From: Dysgonomonas sp. 521
GTDB lineage: Bacteria > Bacteroidota > Bacteroidia > Bacteroidales > Dysgonomonadaceae
Assembly (NCBI RefSeq): GCF_010501055.1
Contig: NZ_QVMO01000048.1
Location: 1 to 32,546, forward strand
Direction: 5' to 3'
Length of the DNA: 32,546 bases
This document shows positions 1-8,946 of this stretch, in pieces. Position numbers and translations under genes: made by a program. Positions within the stretch are counted from its first letter, which is position 1. Every line of letters starts with the position of its first letter. The notes under the pieces were generated by a model. It saw nothing but the letters and a program-made list of their open reading frames with translations. It ran no database searches and had not been told where the DNA came from.

Positions 1-70
1 TACTACACTCTTTATGTTGTCATTTTATCAAAGATCGCTTGTCACTTCTATAGTTACGAAAAACAAAACC

Positions 71-84
71 GGGTAATATTACCC
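71..84. promoter_or_regulatory. 14-bp perfect palindrome, possible operator
   Basis: GGGTAATATTACCC is a perfect dyad just downstream of the leftward promoter at 121-153. It could be an operator for a dimeric repressor or a small leader hairpin. The gene it would control lies outside the window, so its role cannot be decided here. Confidence 0.35.
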
Positions 85-120
85 CTTTTTTCTGCGCCTC
101 GTTCTCTATCAAAGCGGGTG

Positions 121-153
121 CAAAGATATGTATTTATTACTCAATTATCCAAA
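121..153 (-). promoter_or_regulatory. Bacteroidetes-type promoter reading leftwards out of the window
   Basis: On the minus strand a TTTG box (153-150) is followed after 21 bases by TATCTTTG (128-121). This fits the Bacteroidetes housekeeping sigma consensus TTTG-N17-23-TAnnTTTG. Transcription would start near 115 and run left towards a gene that begins beyond the window edge. The predicted leader contains the perfect palindrome at 71-84. Confidence 0.6.
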
Positions 154-233
154 TAATTTAATAAGAGTTTTTTGAGTTTTTTGTCTTTATTTTTCAAAAT
201 GCTAATCTACAACCATTTAAAAAAACAGAAAAT

Positions 234-875
234 TTACGTTTCTCTTTTTGTAAAGAATTTACAATATGGAGTAAGCCCACATTCTTCGCATTTAGGTTTA
301 CGAGCCAGGCATACATAACGCCCATGTAAAATCAACCAATGATGTGCCTTTGACAAGAACTTAGCGGGGATATATTTGATGAGTTCGCGCTCTGTCTGCT
401 CCGGATTTTTAGAGTTATCAGTAAGCCCAATACGGTTAGAAACACGAAACACATGTGTGTCTACAGGCATAGCCGGCTTGTTGAAGGCTACTATGAGCAT
501 CACATTTGCCGTTTTCCGGCCAACCCCGGGAATTGACTCCAATTCTTCTAAAGTATCTGGTATCTCGCCATTAAAGTCGCTTACAACCTTCTTAGCCATC
601 CCTACAAGGTTTTTCGCTTTATTGTTAGGATACGATATGCTTTTAATGTATTCGTAGACCACTTCAGGAGATGATACAGCCATTACCTCGGGCGTAGGAA
701 ATGCTTCGAACAGCGCAGGGGTAACCATGTTGACTCTTTTATCGGTGCATTGAGCAGATAGTATTACAGCAATGAGCAGATGGAAAGGGCTGTCGTAATG
801 TAGCTCAGTGTCTACAACCGGCATATTTGTATTAAACCAATCAATAACGCTTTGGTATCGTTCTTTTTTTGTCAT
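234..875 (-). CDS. nth: Endonuclease III (DNA glycosylase/AP lyase)
   Basis: Base-excision repair enzyme that removes oxidised pyrimidines and cleaves the abasic site. From the ATG at 875 the protein has 213 residues, the normal size for Nth. The helix-hairpin-helix reads PGVGRKTANV and holds the catalytic Lys121; the catalytic Asp139 is in VDTHVFR. The C-terminus carries the iron-sulfur ligands Cys189-X6-Cys196-X2-Cys199-X5-Cys205, so this is the [4Fe-4S] form. An upstream in-frame start at 902 would add nine residues (MRFYIIYSD), but the MTKKERY start matches how Bacteroidetes relatives usually begin. It lies about 80 bases downstream of the foldase gene on the same strand and could be co-transcribed with it. 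Confidence 0.95.
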   Translation of the reverse strand: MTKKERYQSVIDWFNTNMPVVDTELHYDSPFHLLIAVILSAQCTDKRVNMVTPALFEAFPTPEVMAVSSPEVVYEYIKSISYPNNKAKNLVGMAKKVVSDFNGEIPDTLEELESIPGVGRKTANVMLIVAFNKPAMPVDTHVFRVSNRIGLTDNSKNPEQTERELIKYIPAKFLSKAHHWLILHGRYVCLARKPKCEECGLTPYCKFFTKRET

Positions 876-954
876 ATCAGAATATATTATATAGAAACGC
901 AAAATCCCCTACAGTATCGAACCATAAGGGATTTTTATATAATGAAATCAGTTT

Positions 955-3081
955 TTACCAGAATGCAACCCTATTATCCTTCACATTCATTTTTTCTTTC
1001 AGCACATGCATAGCCTGAGATGTCAGTTGGTACAGATTACTCTGACGTATCATCTGCTTGGTTTGAGTCTGGTCGAATGTATTTGTATTTTCAGTCTTAC
1101 TTGTAACATTAATAGCATATACTCCGGTTTTACCCTTCATAGGTTGTTCTAATTTATTAACTTGTCCATGTTTAGCATAAACATTCAATAATGGTTCGTA
1201 GCCAACTCCTGATATATTATTCGTTTGGAACGTAACAAAATTTACTGTATCAACACGACCGGATATAGCCTGAGCGTATGCATCCAACGAACTAAGATTC
1301 TTAGCTTTCAGGTCAGCAATAATTATCTCTGCCTTCTTATTGTTAATAAGTTCTGCTTTCAGCATTGATGATACTTCCGAAACCGGCATATAATCGCCCT
1401 TTATTTCATTTTTAATGATAGCCACAATCCTTTTGTTGGTCAGGTTGTCAAATTTCTTTACAGAGCCTACCTTGTTATTAAATGCCCAGGAAATAACCTG
1501 ACGAGAGCCGCTTACTTGCGCTAACAGCATATCAGAAGGGTTGATAGTTACATTAGATACTATATTATAGCCTTTTGTTAAAGCTGTATTATCAAAGTTC
1601 TCGGCATTGCCGTTCTCTGCAACAAACTGATTTAATTCATTGTCAATCGCATTCTGTGTTTTATCACTGATAATGACAGGCATCTGAATCAGAGCTATTT
1701 TAACTTTAGCCACCGGATTCGTTTTATCTTCAACACGGATCAATTGTGATTGACCATTTACAGTTATATTTAAAACTTCGCCTTTAGCTGCATTGAAACA
1801 TTTTTTCACAATATCGGCACCTGCTCCGGCCAATGCCATTTCGGTAACCCATCCGATGCTACCACCATTCGAACCGGGTACTATTTCATTAGCAAGTGTA
1901 GCAAAATCTTTTCCTCCTTTGATCACATTAAGAAGACTATCTGAAATGTGAGCTGTAGTAGCTTGATCCAGCCCCTGTGGTAATGGAATAATCTGAAGTT
2001 TAACAGAATCGGCAGCCGTTGTCCTATCCACTAACTTATACATTATATATGACTGTTCGCTACGTTCAGGACCATTAACCTGTCCAATTGTCGCTGACTG
2101 AGCAAACGTTTTTATATCAACAGGTAAGCTATTGACAGAAATGAAAGCATCTACATATTGATTGTTGGAATATTCATTAACGAGTAAGCCCGGATTATCT
2201 GTTGTTACGAACTTCTCATGAACGTCATTTATTTCTTTTTCTACTGTTGCATAATCTTCATCGCTAGGAACAACATCTTTTACAAAATAAGATATTTTGC
2301 GAAGTTCTGAGTCCAGTTTGTAATTATGCTTACGCAGATCATACAAAGCTTTGATATCTTTGTCTGTTACGTTTTTTGCGGCGACAGAGTCCGGGATAGT
2401 TGAATATCTCTGAACGACATAAGATATATTAGCCTGAGCCTTGGAATCATCAAACATTGTCTTGGCTTCCGTCACAGAGGGAATCATCGAACCGGCTGCC
2501 AACGAGGAATATTTTTCTTCAAGACGTTGGTATTTAATCATATTCTGTATGAATGCCCATATCTCGCGTCTTGCCTGAATTTCGGCTCTCTGATTATCGG
2601 ACAGCCCCGAATCATCCTGAGTTATAGATTGTATAAACTGGTTCAGGTAAATACGATCGAATTGTCCTGTCTGAGGATTGGCAAATAAAGGAATCTGATA
2701 TAATACGGGAGAGATATTTTGTCCGGTAACCATATCATTTAACTCTTCTGTAGTAACAGTTAAGCCTAATTTATCCGTTTGTTTATCAAGTATGATCTCA
2801 TTTACCATTTGTTGATATACCATTTCACGGATCTGGGCTGATGTGTTTTCATCCAGCGAATTTTGTCCGGACATTACTTTTTGGAAATGCTCCCATTGGG
2901 CTATTCTATCTGCATATTGTTTTGTTGTAACAACCTCTCCATCCACAGTAAACGCCTTGTCTTTGCTCTTATTAACAAAGGCAGTAATTTCACTCCAAGG
3001 AAGAACAAACGCCAGTAGTCCAGCCGCAATAATCCCGATCAATAATCCCGATTTGCTTCTAATTTTCTGTAAAGCAGCCAT
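955..3081 (-). CDS. PpiD/SurA-like membrane-anchored peptidyl-prolyl isomerase
   Basis: 708-residue periplasmic foldase. A short cytoplasmic start is followed by one membrane segment (about residues 11-30, SGLLIGIIAAGLLAFVLPW), so the body faces the periplasm. Residues about 40-235 look like a SurA/PpiD N-terminal chaperone domain with long helices. A parvulin (PpiC) like domain lies at about 360-460, where GSNGGSIGWV is typical of the fold. The C-terminal third has no clear assignment. The family helps outer-membrane proteins fold after export, which fits the neighbouring lptC and beta-barrel genes on the same strand. The start is the only ATG ahead of the membrane segment. It could also be annotated as a SurA N-terminal domain protein; PpiD is a functional analogy based on layout. 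Confidence 0.85.
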   Translation of the reverse strand: MAALQKIRSKSGLLIGIIAAGLLAFVLPWSEITAFVNKSKDKAFTVDGEVVTTKQYADRIAQWEHFQKVMSGQNSLDENTSAQIREMVYQQMVNEIILDKQTDKLGLTVTTEELNDMVTGQNISPVLYQIPLFANPQTGQFDRIYLNQFIQSITQDDSGLSDNQRAEIQARREIWAFIQNMIKYQRLEEKYSSLAAGSMIPSVTEAKTMFDDSKAQANISYVVQRYSTIPDSVAAKNVTDKDIKALYDLRKHNYKLDSELRKISYFVKDVVPSDEDYATVEKEINDVHEKFVTTDNPGLLVNEYSNNQYVDAFISVNSLPVDIKTFAQSATIGQVNGPERSEQSYIMYKLVDRTTAADSVKLQIIPLPQGLDQATTAHISDSLLNVIKGGKDFATLANEIVPGSNGGSIGWVTEMALAGAGADIVKKCFNAAKGEVLNITVNGQSQLIRVEDKTNPVAKVKIALIQMPVIISDKTQNAIDNELNQFVAENGNAENFDNTALTKGYNIVSNVTINPSDMLLAQVSGSRQVISWAFNNKVGSVKKFDNLTNKRIVAIIKNEIKGDYMPVSEVSSMLKAELINNKKAEIIIADLKAKNLSSLDAYAQAISGRVDTVNFVTFQTNNISGVGYEPLLNVYAKHGQVNKLEQPMKGKTGVYAINVTSKTENTNTFDQTQTKQMIRQSNLYQLTSQAMHVLKEKMNVKDNRVAFW

Positions 3082-3187
3082 TTAGTAAATTATTATTTTA
3101 TATTATTCAGTTATTTTACTTACAAATTGTAACTTTTAGCGCACGAAGATAATAAATTGGGATTGAATTTCATTCATAATTGAATAA

Positions 3188-3832
3188 CTATTCTTTTTTT
3201 TCTTCTCCCTTATCCTCACTATCTGCATTATTTTCTTCATCTTCGTTGACATACAATATTGTTTTTCCGAAAGCGGTATTACCAACATTAAGGAATTTAT
3301 ATTCGGTCATCTGCTGATTTGCTTCGAATCCCCCTGCCCCTCGCAATGTCATTTTATCTGGCCTTACCACTTCTACATATTCTTTCGAATAAACTTTTTG
3401 CTGGCGTTCATCCCAAAACAATTCATTACTGGAAAATGTTTCTCCGACCTTGTTGTGTATAAATACATGGCCACGAAGTTTCCATAGTTTTTTATTTGTA
3501 TAATTCCATGCAGTATCGGCTTTCACAGTAGCTATAACATTGAAAGTTGTATCCAGCTGCTCGAAATAAAACCCATCAGGGAATAACCAATGCGGGTCTT
3601 TGGCCCTGTCGAAAATCAGCCAGGTCTGGCTTATCATTTTATAGCGGATTATCCCCGAATCGGAAACAAGCATTGTAACGCTATCCGTATTCAAAGACGG
3701 CACCTTTTCCGGATCATAATCTAAATCGATCGCATTCTTAGATTCTTCTTTACAGGAAACAAAAAAAAGCATTACAACAGACATTAAGGCTGTCATAATG
3801 GTTATGTATCTCTTTCCTTTTAATTGTAGCAT
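3188..3832 (-). CDS. lptC: LPS export ABC transporter periplasmic protein LptC
   Basis: Component of the Lpt bridge that carries lipopolysaccharide from the inner to the outer membrane. From the ATG at 3832 the protein has 214 residues and opens with a hydrophobic segment ending in FFVSC, a lipobox with Cys27, so it is predicted to be a lipoprotein as is usual in Bacteroidetes. The body contains LptC-type beta-jellyroll sequence (for example the stretch around YTNKKLWKLRGHVFI and FSSNELFWDERQQKVYSKEYVEV). The C-terminus is an acidic tail rich in Glu and Asp. An in-frame TTG at 3853 would add seven residues (MGLLVFR); I prefer the ATG. It sits 55 bases after the beta-barrel gene and probably shares its transcript. 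Confidence 0.85.
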   Translation of the reverse strand: MLQLKGKRYITIMTALMSVVMLFFVSCKEESKNAIDLDYDPEKVPSLNTDSVTMLVSDSGIIRYKMISQTWLIFDRAKDPHWLFPDGFYFEQLDTTFNVIATVKADTAWNYTNKKLWKLRGHVFIHNKVGETFSSNELFWDERQQKVYSKEYVEVVRPDKMTLRGAGGFEANQQMTEYKFLNVGNTAFGKTILYVNEDEENNADSEDKGEEKKE

Positions 3833-3887
3833 TCTAAAAACAAGCAGCCCCAATATATATTGAGGCTAAATATAAGGTTATATATTA

Positions 3888-5198
3888 TTATTCTATTTTC
3901 TTTCGGAAGAACCAGAATTCATTGATATTCACGTTTAATGATACGCCAAAATATTGCTCGTCAATCATTGTCTTCACTTCCGGTTTGATCTTCTTATATT
4001 CGAAGTTCAGATTGATATATGATACCCTTCCTCCTAAATTATCGCGGATAGGGAATCCAAAACCGAGCGTCGCCCCATATTCTTTATATCCTTCGGTTTT
4101 TCCGGTAGAGGCATCTGTCGCATTCAGATAAGAATTGCTATAATTGAGCCCTCCCCTGAATTTAATTTTCTTGAAGAAGCTTCTGTCGTAAGGGTCTATC
4201 ATATATTCTGCTCCTACATTGTATCTCCATCTGTTGTTGAACCGGTTATCGTTTGTCAGTCCATCGCCCATATATGATGGGTATTTGACACCATCCCATT
4301 TTTGATATGTTATATCTGCTCCAACAACCAAGCGTTCGTTACGTTTCCAGGTAAAACCCGCGCCATAAGATTCTGGTAGTCCCGCATCGATACCATTATG
4401 GTTTATAGTATCTCCTGTGGCCAATGTCCCAGCCCCGGTAAATTCATAGTGCATATTCTGGTAGTCGGCTTTAGAGCTAATCTTTGGAGAATAAACGGCC
4501 CCGATAGTCAATATATCCTTTTTAGATACAGCGAACTCGTACTGAACACCAATATCAAATTTGGCGGCTTTTACGGATAGTTCTGTATAATCGGCGGATG
4601 TATAACTGTTATTAGATGAAGAACCTACTGAAGGAAGACTTCTTGTATGGTCTATAGAACCAAAGAGAAAGGATGCATTAGCTCCGATAGAAAAGCCCTT
4701 TAACGGCGTTTGCCATCCAAGGCCTCCGTATACCTGACTCAATCCTCCTGAACCTGAAAATGATTTTGTATATGATACGGAATTAGTCGTTTCGGTAGTA
4801 CCGAATTTATACCCTACTGAAGAAAATGGTATGACACCAAAACTAAGCCCCAATCCTCTTTTTAATGGAACAAGCATCGTAATATAATCCAAGCCGCCAC
4901 CATAACGAGTCTCTGAGCTTGTACCATCACTCAACTTGCTATAATTAGCATTTACCCCTATATCAAACAGAAAAGTCAGTGAATCTACCCGAGAGTAAGA
5001 AGCCGGATTCAAAGGGTTTGCACTCTGGCTATTACGTAAGCCATATCCAATACCACCCATTGCTTTCGAAGGTCCAACAGCCTGATCTTTTAATACTCCG
5101 TAACCATATCTGCTATATGGAGAGTTTGTCTGCGCTCCCAAAGAGCATGCAATAACAGCCGCAATGGCCAACAAAAGAAGTTTCTTTCTCTTCAACAT
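3888..5198 (-). CDS. Outer-membrane beta-barrel protein, FadL/OmpP1-like
   Basis: Predicted outer-membrane beta-barrel. From the ATG at 5198 it starts with a clear signal peptide (MLKRKKLLLLAIAAVIACSLGAQ, cleavage near AQ) and continues with NSPYSRYGYG, a start seen in a conserved Bacteroidetes outer-membrane family placed next to lptC. The mature part is a run of alternating aromatic/polar strands with glycine-rich turns and resembles OmpP1/FadL transporters, but no substrate can be inferred. An upstream in-frame start at 5252 would add 18 residues in front of the signal peptide and is unlikely. It is the first gene of a leftward group barrel-lptC-foldase-nth, which points to outer-membrane assembly or LPS transport. 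Confidence 0.8.
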   Translation of the reverse strand: MLKRKKLLLLAIAAVIACSLGAQTNSPYSRYGYGVLKDQAVGPSKAMGGIGYGLRNSQSANPLNPASYSRVDSLTFLFDIGVNANYSKLSDGTSSETRYGGGLDYITMLVPLKRGLGLSFGVIPFSSVGYKFGTTETTNSVSYTKSFSGSGGLSQVYGGLGWQTPLKGFSIGANASFLFGSIDHTRSLPSVGSSSNNSYTSADYTELSVKAAKFDIGVQYEFAVSKKDILTIGAVYSPKISSKADYQNMHYEFTGAGTLATGDTINHNGIDAGLPESYGAGFTWKRNERLVVGADITYQKWDGVKYPSYMGDGLTNDNRFNNRWRYNVGAEYMIDPYDRSFFKKIKFRGGLNYSNSYLNATDASTGKTEGYKEYGATLGFGFPIRDNLGGRVSYINLNFEYKKIKPEVKTMIDEQYFGVSLNVNINEFWFFRKKIE

Positions 5199-5584
5199 TA
5201 TAATATTAAAGCTTTTTATCTTAAATCTATTAGTGTTAAATCTGTATTCCAATTATTAAACCTTCTGGTTTCGCCTACATTTTCTTTTCATCATTCTATA
5301 ACAGAAAAAACAATAATTTATTATCTGAATCTATAATAAAATATGAGGAACACCCTCCGGATAAATGAATATCAAACCGTATAATGAATGGCGGAATTCC
5401 GATTGTAACAACTATCTAAAGATTGTTTCTTTGCGCAAAATCCCCTTAAATACGGACGAAATTTGTGCAAAGTAAATTAAAAAAACTTAGTTAAGCGAGT
5501 TTTTATATAAAATGTCATATTTTTTTTGCCTTAAAAAGGTTAATTATCCTTATTTTAATAACTTTGTAACCGATTCGCTAAATC
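5199..5584. other. Divergent intergenic region (beta-barrel gene / exosortase gene)
   Basis: AT-rich region between two divergent starts. On the plus strand TAACTTTG at 5559-5566 is an exact TAnnTTTG box that would start transcription about a dozen bases before the exosortase ATG. On the minus strand only an imperfect box is visible (TTACTTTG around 5465-5475). No small gene or strong hairpin is seen. Confidence 0.5.
5559..5566 (+). promoter_or_regulatory. -7 box of the exosortase gene
   Basis: TAACTTTG matches TAnnTTTG and lies 18 bases before the ATG at 5585, giving a very short leader. No good TTTG -33 box is found at the usual spacing, so the promoter may need an activator or be weak. 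Confidence 0.45.
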
Positions 5585-6301
5585 ATGGACATACTAAATA
5601 AAGACTACATAAAGAATAATAGCTATTACAAAAAGATAAATCCATTCAGGGATATTATCTGGTTTCTATGTCTGTTCCTTATATTTGAATTTATATGGAA
5701 GCTCTTTGTACATGTGGGCGAAGATGACAAAATACTGTTGGTTCTTGGCAACGACCTTACAAAATATACAGAGATACCATGCCTGTGGACCGCAGAAACT
5801 ATATACTGGTTTATTCACGATGTTTGCGGTAATCATAATTTCTTTATAAACGGGACTATCCTGCAATTCAGGGGTTCTATCCCAATAGACATCGTGTGGG
5901 GCTGTACAGGTGTAAAACAGGTATTTATGTTTACCTTTATACTTATATTCTATTTCGGGCCGCCTAAAAAGAAACTCTGGTATATACCAATGTCCCTGAT
6001 TATTTTAATGATCGTAAACATACTCAGGCTGGTCGCTATCTTCTACATGATAAAAGACCCGTTTCCCGAATGGTTTATATCTGCGAATGAGTGGTACAAT
6101 GGCCGTGTATGGACAAACACATGGGAAAACTACATTCAATTCTATAAAGACTGGTTCAATATATTCCATCGCGATATATTCACATGGATATATTACGATG
6201 CCGTTATCTTTATCTTATGGCTTATATGGGAAGAAAAGATCAATAAACCCTATGTCAGGCTGAAAGATAAGCTGAAAGTATCCGGTGATACAACTAATTA
6301 A
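5585..6301 (+). CDS. Exosortase/archaeosortase-family membrane protein
   Basis: 238-residue multi-pass membrane protein with the three marks of the exosortase fold: Cys107 in WGCTGVKQ at the start of a membrane helix, Arg148 in NILRLV at the end of another, and His195 in FHRDIF before the last helix. Membrane segments are at about 23-44, 106-124, 132-155 and 198-216. Exosortases are membrane cysteine proteases or transpeptidases that cut a C-terminal sorting signal, usually to hand secreted proteins to a glycan-linked anchor or polymer. No substrate with a matching C-terminal signal is present in the window. It converges with a membrane glycosyltransferase 16 bases away, an association that fits but does not prove a surface glycan role. 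The Xrt subclass is not assigned. Confidence 0.8.
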   Translation: MDILNKDYIKNNSYYKKINPFRDIIWFLCLFLIFEFIWKLFVHVGEDDKILLVLGNDLTKYTEIPCLWTAETIYWFIHDVCGNHNFFINGTILQFRGSIPIDIVWGCTGVKQVFMFTFILIFYFGPPKKKLWYIPMSLIILMIVNILRLVAIFYMIKDPFPEWFISANEWYNGRVWTNTWENYIQFYKDWFNIFHRDIFTWIYYDAVIFILWLIWEEKINKPYVRLKDKLKVSGDTTN

Positions 6302-6317
6302 ACAGTTTCTTAGGCTC

Positions 6318-7466
6318 TTATTTAAAACGCATTCCTTTGAAACGCAAGTTGTACAACGGCTGAATTAAATCCATCAATAAAAGGGAAAAATAGAATTTTC
6401 CTGAAAAGAAATACTTAGCCGGCCTATTCAGCGCTATTAGTTGGACGATCAGCCTTAAAAGGAATATAAAGACACTTAATACCGCCATTGCCCAGTGCTG
6501 CATCATAACGCTATATGCGACCAATGCAACGAACAGTAAATAAAAAAGACCTCTAGTGCATATCTCGAACCTAAATAAGAACGATATGGTTTTGTCAAGA
6601 TAGCCCCTGATAGAAAAATAAGATTGCTTAATCTGCCTCCATAAAGAGAAATCCTGTACATCCGCCTCCATAAAACTATCTTGCGAAAGTGCCACTGTTG
6701 TGTTCGTTTCAGACATAATACGGCTGATAAAAACGAGTTCTCCGTGTTCTACATTCAAGAGGGATGCAAATCCTTTATGTTCAAAGAACAGCGATCTACG
6801 AAAAAGCAGATTCCTGAAATTCCCTGTATATGGTTTGCCATTCAGGGTTGTAGAAAAGCGTTGCATATTAAACAGATAGTTGTCGAAGCGCGCAACCCGG
6901 TTAAAGAATTTACCACACTCCTTGTAGAAAGAGTATCCTAAAACAACATCCTTATCATCAGACAGTTCATTTACCATAGAGGAAATCCAGTGCTTGGAAA
7001 CCGGCTTACAATATGGCTCAGTAAAGAGCAGGATATCGCCTTTGGCCGCCTTTATACCGATAGTCAAGGCAAGCTTGCGCCTATCCATCTTTTTGTCGTT
7101 CGAATAGGGTAAGTAAGTGTGATACAAATTAGGATAACGTAACTCCAAAGAACGCAGCAAGACATCGCTCTCATCTGTTGAGCCGTTATTGACCACAATT
7201 ACCTCATAGTTAAAGAAATCCTGCTCCATAACGGCGGGTAAATTTTCAGACAGGCTATCGACTTCATTTTCAGAAACAATAATAACCGATACTTTAAGCA
7301 TAGCAGGGGAAGGCTGAGAATCGCTCTCTACTTTTTTTGCCTGTTTATAAGGTTTCCTGTAATACCATAAGTAATAGAACAACTGAATGACTAAAAGGAT
7401 AAAAAGAACGGATAAAGCAACGATTTCAGTTGTATCAAATTTAAAATATGATAATAATTCGGTCAT
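6318..7466 (-). CDS. Membrane glycosyltransferase, family 2
   Basis: 382 residues: one N-terminal membrane segment (about 14-34), a GT2/GT-A catalytic domain (about 58-280) and two or three C-terminal membrane segments (about 305-345 and 355-372). VSVIIVSENEVDSL and YEVIVVNNGSTDES are the typical GT2 nucleotide-sugar binding strands. Oddly, where family members usually show a DxD metal motif the sequence reads FTEPYCKP (Glu150), and the later Q-x-x-R-W region is QIKQSYF, so donor binding or activity may be altered. A later GEL motif (residues 242-244, after EH) sits where the catalytic acid is expected. Sugar donor and acceptor cannot be inferred. It converges with the exosortase gene and lies about 90 bases after lysA on the same strand. 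Confidence 0.8.
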   Translation of the reverse strand: MTELLSYFKFDTTEIVALSVLFILLVIQLFYYLWYYRKPYKQAKKVESDSQPSPAMLKVSVIIVSENEVDSLSENLPAVMEQDFFNYEVIVVNNGSTDESDVLLRSLELRYPNLYHTYLPYSNDKKMDRRKLALTIGIKAAKGDILLFTEPYCKPVSKHWISSMVNELSDDKDVVLGYSFYKECGKFFNRVARFDNYLFNMQRFSTTLNGKPYTGNFRNLLFRRSLFFEHKGFASLLNVEHGELVFISRIMSETNTTVALSQDSFMEADVQDFSLWRQIKQSYFSIRGYLDKTISFLFRFEICTRGLFYLLFVALVAYSVMMQHWAMAVLSVFIFLLRLIVQLIALNRPAKYFFSGKFYFSLLLMDLIQPLYNLRFKGMRFK

Positions 7467-7557
7467 TATTATATGCTGTGTAATAAAGGTATATTATAAA
7501 AACACAAGAGCCATATAGTAAAACATACGACTCTTGCCAAATTCAGATAGTGTATGA

Positions 7558-8715
7558 TTATATTTTGTCTGAAAAATAAGGTTTAGGCAAGTCTCTGCAA
7601 TTGTACTGAGACGCCATTATTTCCCCGTAAGCACCGGCAGAACGCAGTACCAGTATATCCCCTCTTTTTGTTTCATTAAGTTCGTAATCCTTAACAAACA
7701 CATCAGAAGATTCACAGATAGGCCCTACGATATCATATTTCTGCACAGGTAAATCCGATGATATATTTTCCACTTTATGATATGCCTGGTAAAGCGCCGG
7801 ACGTATCAGGTCTGTCATCCCGGCATCAACTATTACGAACGTTTTGCTTTCGCCGTGCTTCACATAAGAAACTTTGGTTACCAATACTCCGCACTGGGCA
7901 ACGATAGAACGTCCCAACTCGAAATGTACAGTTTGCCCTTCTCTCTGTTTCAGGCCTTTGTTAAACAAATCAAAATATCCTTGAAAATCAGGCATCGGAT
8001 GGGCGTCAGGATCATCATAATCGACACCTAATCCGCCTCCCAGATTAATATTTTCCAGCTTTATACCTTTACCTTCAAAGTAATCCTGAAGTTCGTTTAC
8101 CTTCTCGCACAATGGTGAGAATGTATGTATATCTTCTATTTGCGAGCCAATATGGAAATGAATACCTATCAGCTTTATGTTTTTCAGTGATTTCAATACT
8201 TCTGTCACATTATCCAGATGAGCCATACTGAACCCGAACTTATTTTCATTCAGCCCTGTAGTTATATATTCATGCGTATGTGCATCAACATTAGGGTTTA
8301 TACGAAGTGCCACTTGTGCGGTTTTCCCCTTTTTAGCGGCTAATTCGTTTATTACTATCAACTCGGGCATTGACTCAACGTTGAAACAAAAAATATTCAA
8401 ATCCAGCGCCAGATTAATCTCCTTGTCAGTTTTCCCTACACCAGCAAAAACTATTTTAGAAGCTGGGAATCCGGCTGTTATCGCAGCTTTCACTTCATTT
8501 CCGCTTACACAGTCGGCACCAAAGCCCTCGGAGGCTATTAGTTCCAGAATACGACGGTTTGCATTTGCTTTTACAGCATAATGCTGAATATATCCATATT
8601 TTTTTGTTCCTTCTTTTACGATTTTTAATGTCTTTTTCAGTAAATCCGTATCGTAATAGTAAAAAGGCGTTTCAATACCTTTCAATTTTTCAACAGGAAA
8701 ATTTCCTTTTGTCAT
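7558..8715 (-). CDS. lysA: Diaminopimelate decarboxylase
   Basis: Last step of lysine synthesis: PLP-dependent decarboxylation of meso-diaminopimelate. The 385-residue protein has the fold type III alanine-racemase-like barrel with the PLP Lys49 in HYAVKANAN, the IHFHIGSQI strand (185-193), the phosphate-binding GGGLG (226-230), and Cys334-Glu335 in GPICESSDVF at the active site; GAYGEIMAS is the C-terminal PLP contact. It follows lysC on the same strand. The spacer is now 212 bases because a miniature transposable element was inserted; removing it restores an ancestral spacer of about 17 bases, so the two genes were once a tight operon. Confidence 0.97.
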   Translation of the reverse strand: MTKGNFPVEKLKGIETPFYYYDTDLLKKTLKIVKEGTKKYGYIQHYAVKANANRRILELIASEGFGADCVSGNEVKAAITAGFPASKIVFAGVGKTDKEINLALDLNIFCFNVESMPELIVINELAAKKGKTAQVALRINPNVDAHTHEYITTGLNENKFGFSMAHLDNVTEVLKSLKNIKLIGIHFHIGSQIEDIHTFSPLCEKVNELQDYFEGKGIKLENINLGGGLGVDYDDPDAHPMPDFQGYFDLFNKGLKQREGQTVHFELGRSIVAQCGVLVTKVSYVKHGESKTFVIVDAGMTDLIRPALYQAYHKVENISSDLPVQKYDIVGPICESSDVFVKDYELNETKRGDILVLRSAGAYGEIMASQYNCRDLPKPYFSDKI

Positions 8716-8751
8716 CTTCGAAATTAGAAATATTAATTAAACAATTCATTA

Positions 8752-8946
8752 GAGCCTGTTTAAATTTTATAGTAAACTTTTTCATTGCTATTTTTAGATG
8801 GATTTTTTTATTTTTTACTTGCAGATTTAGCGGGCTAAATCAAAAAGAAAAAAGGAAAAAATACGGTAAAAAGAGCATTAAAAAGTTGCTAAGAATAAAC
8901 AGTCAGAGCCTATAATAGATATTTTCGCTAAAATTTAAACAGGCTC
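8752..8946. mobile_element. Miniature inverted-repeat element, copy 1 (195 bp)
   Basis: Starts with GAGCCTGTTTAAATTTTA and ends with its inverted copy (TAAAATTTAAACAGGCTC). It is flanked by an exact 3-bp target duplication TTA (8749-8751 and 8947-8949). It contains no plausible gene. The interior matches the reverse complement of the copy at 22711-22944 over most of its length (for example GCTATTTTTAGATGGATTTT, and AGCGGGCTAAA). TNA duplications of 3 bp are described for some IS5-family subgroups, so this may be a non-autonomous derivative of such an element; no transposase is in the window. It forms the end of lysC and the lysC-lysA spacer. Confidence 0.85.

Noticed and set aside
8559..8915. 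118-codon plus-strand frame
   Set aside because: It runs through the 5' part of lysA on the other strand and the miniature element; low-complexity Lys/Phe-rich product.
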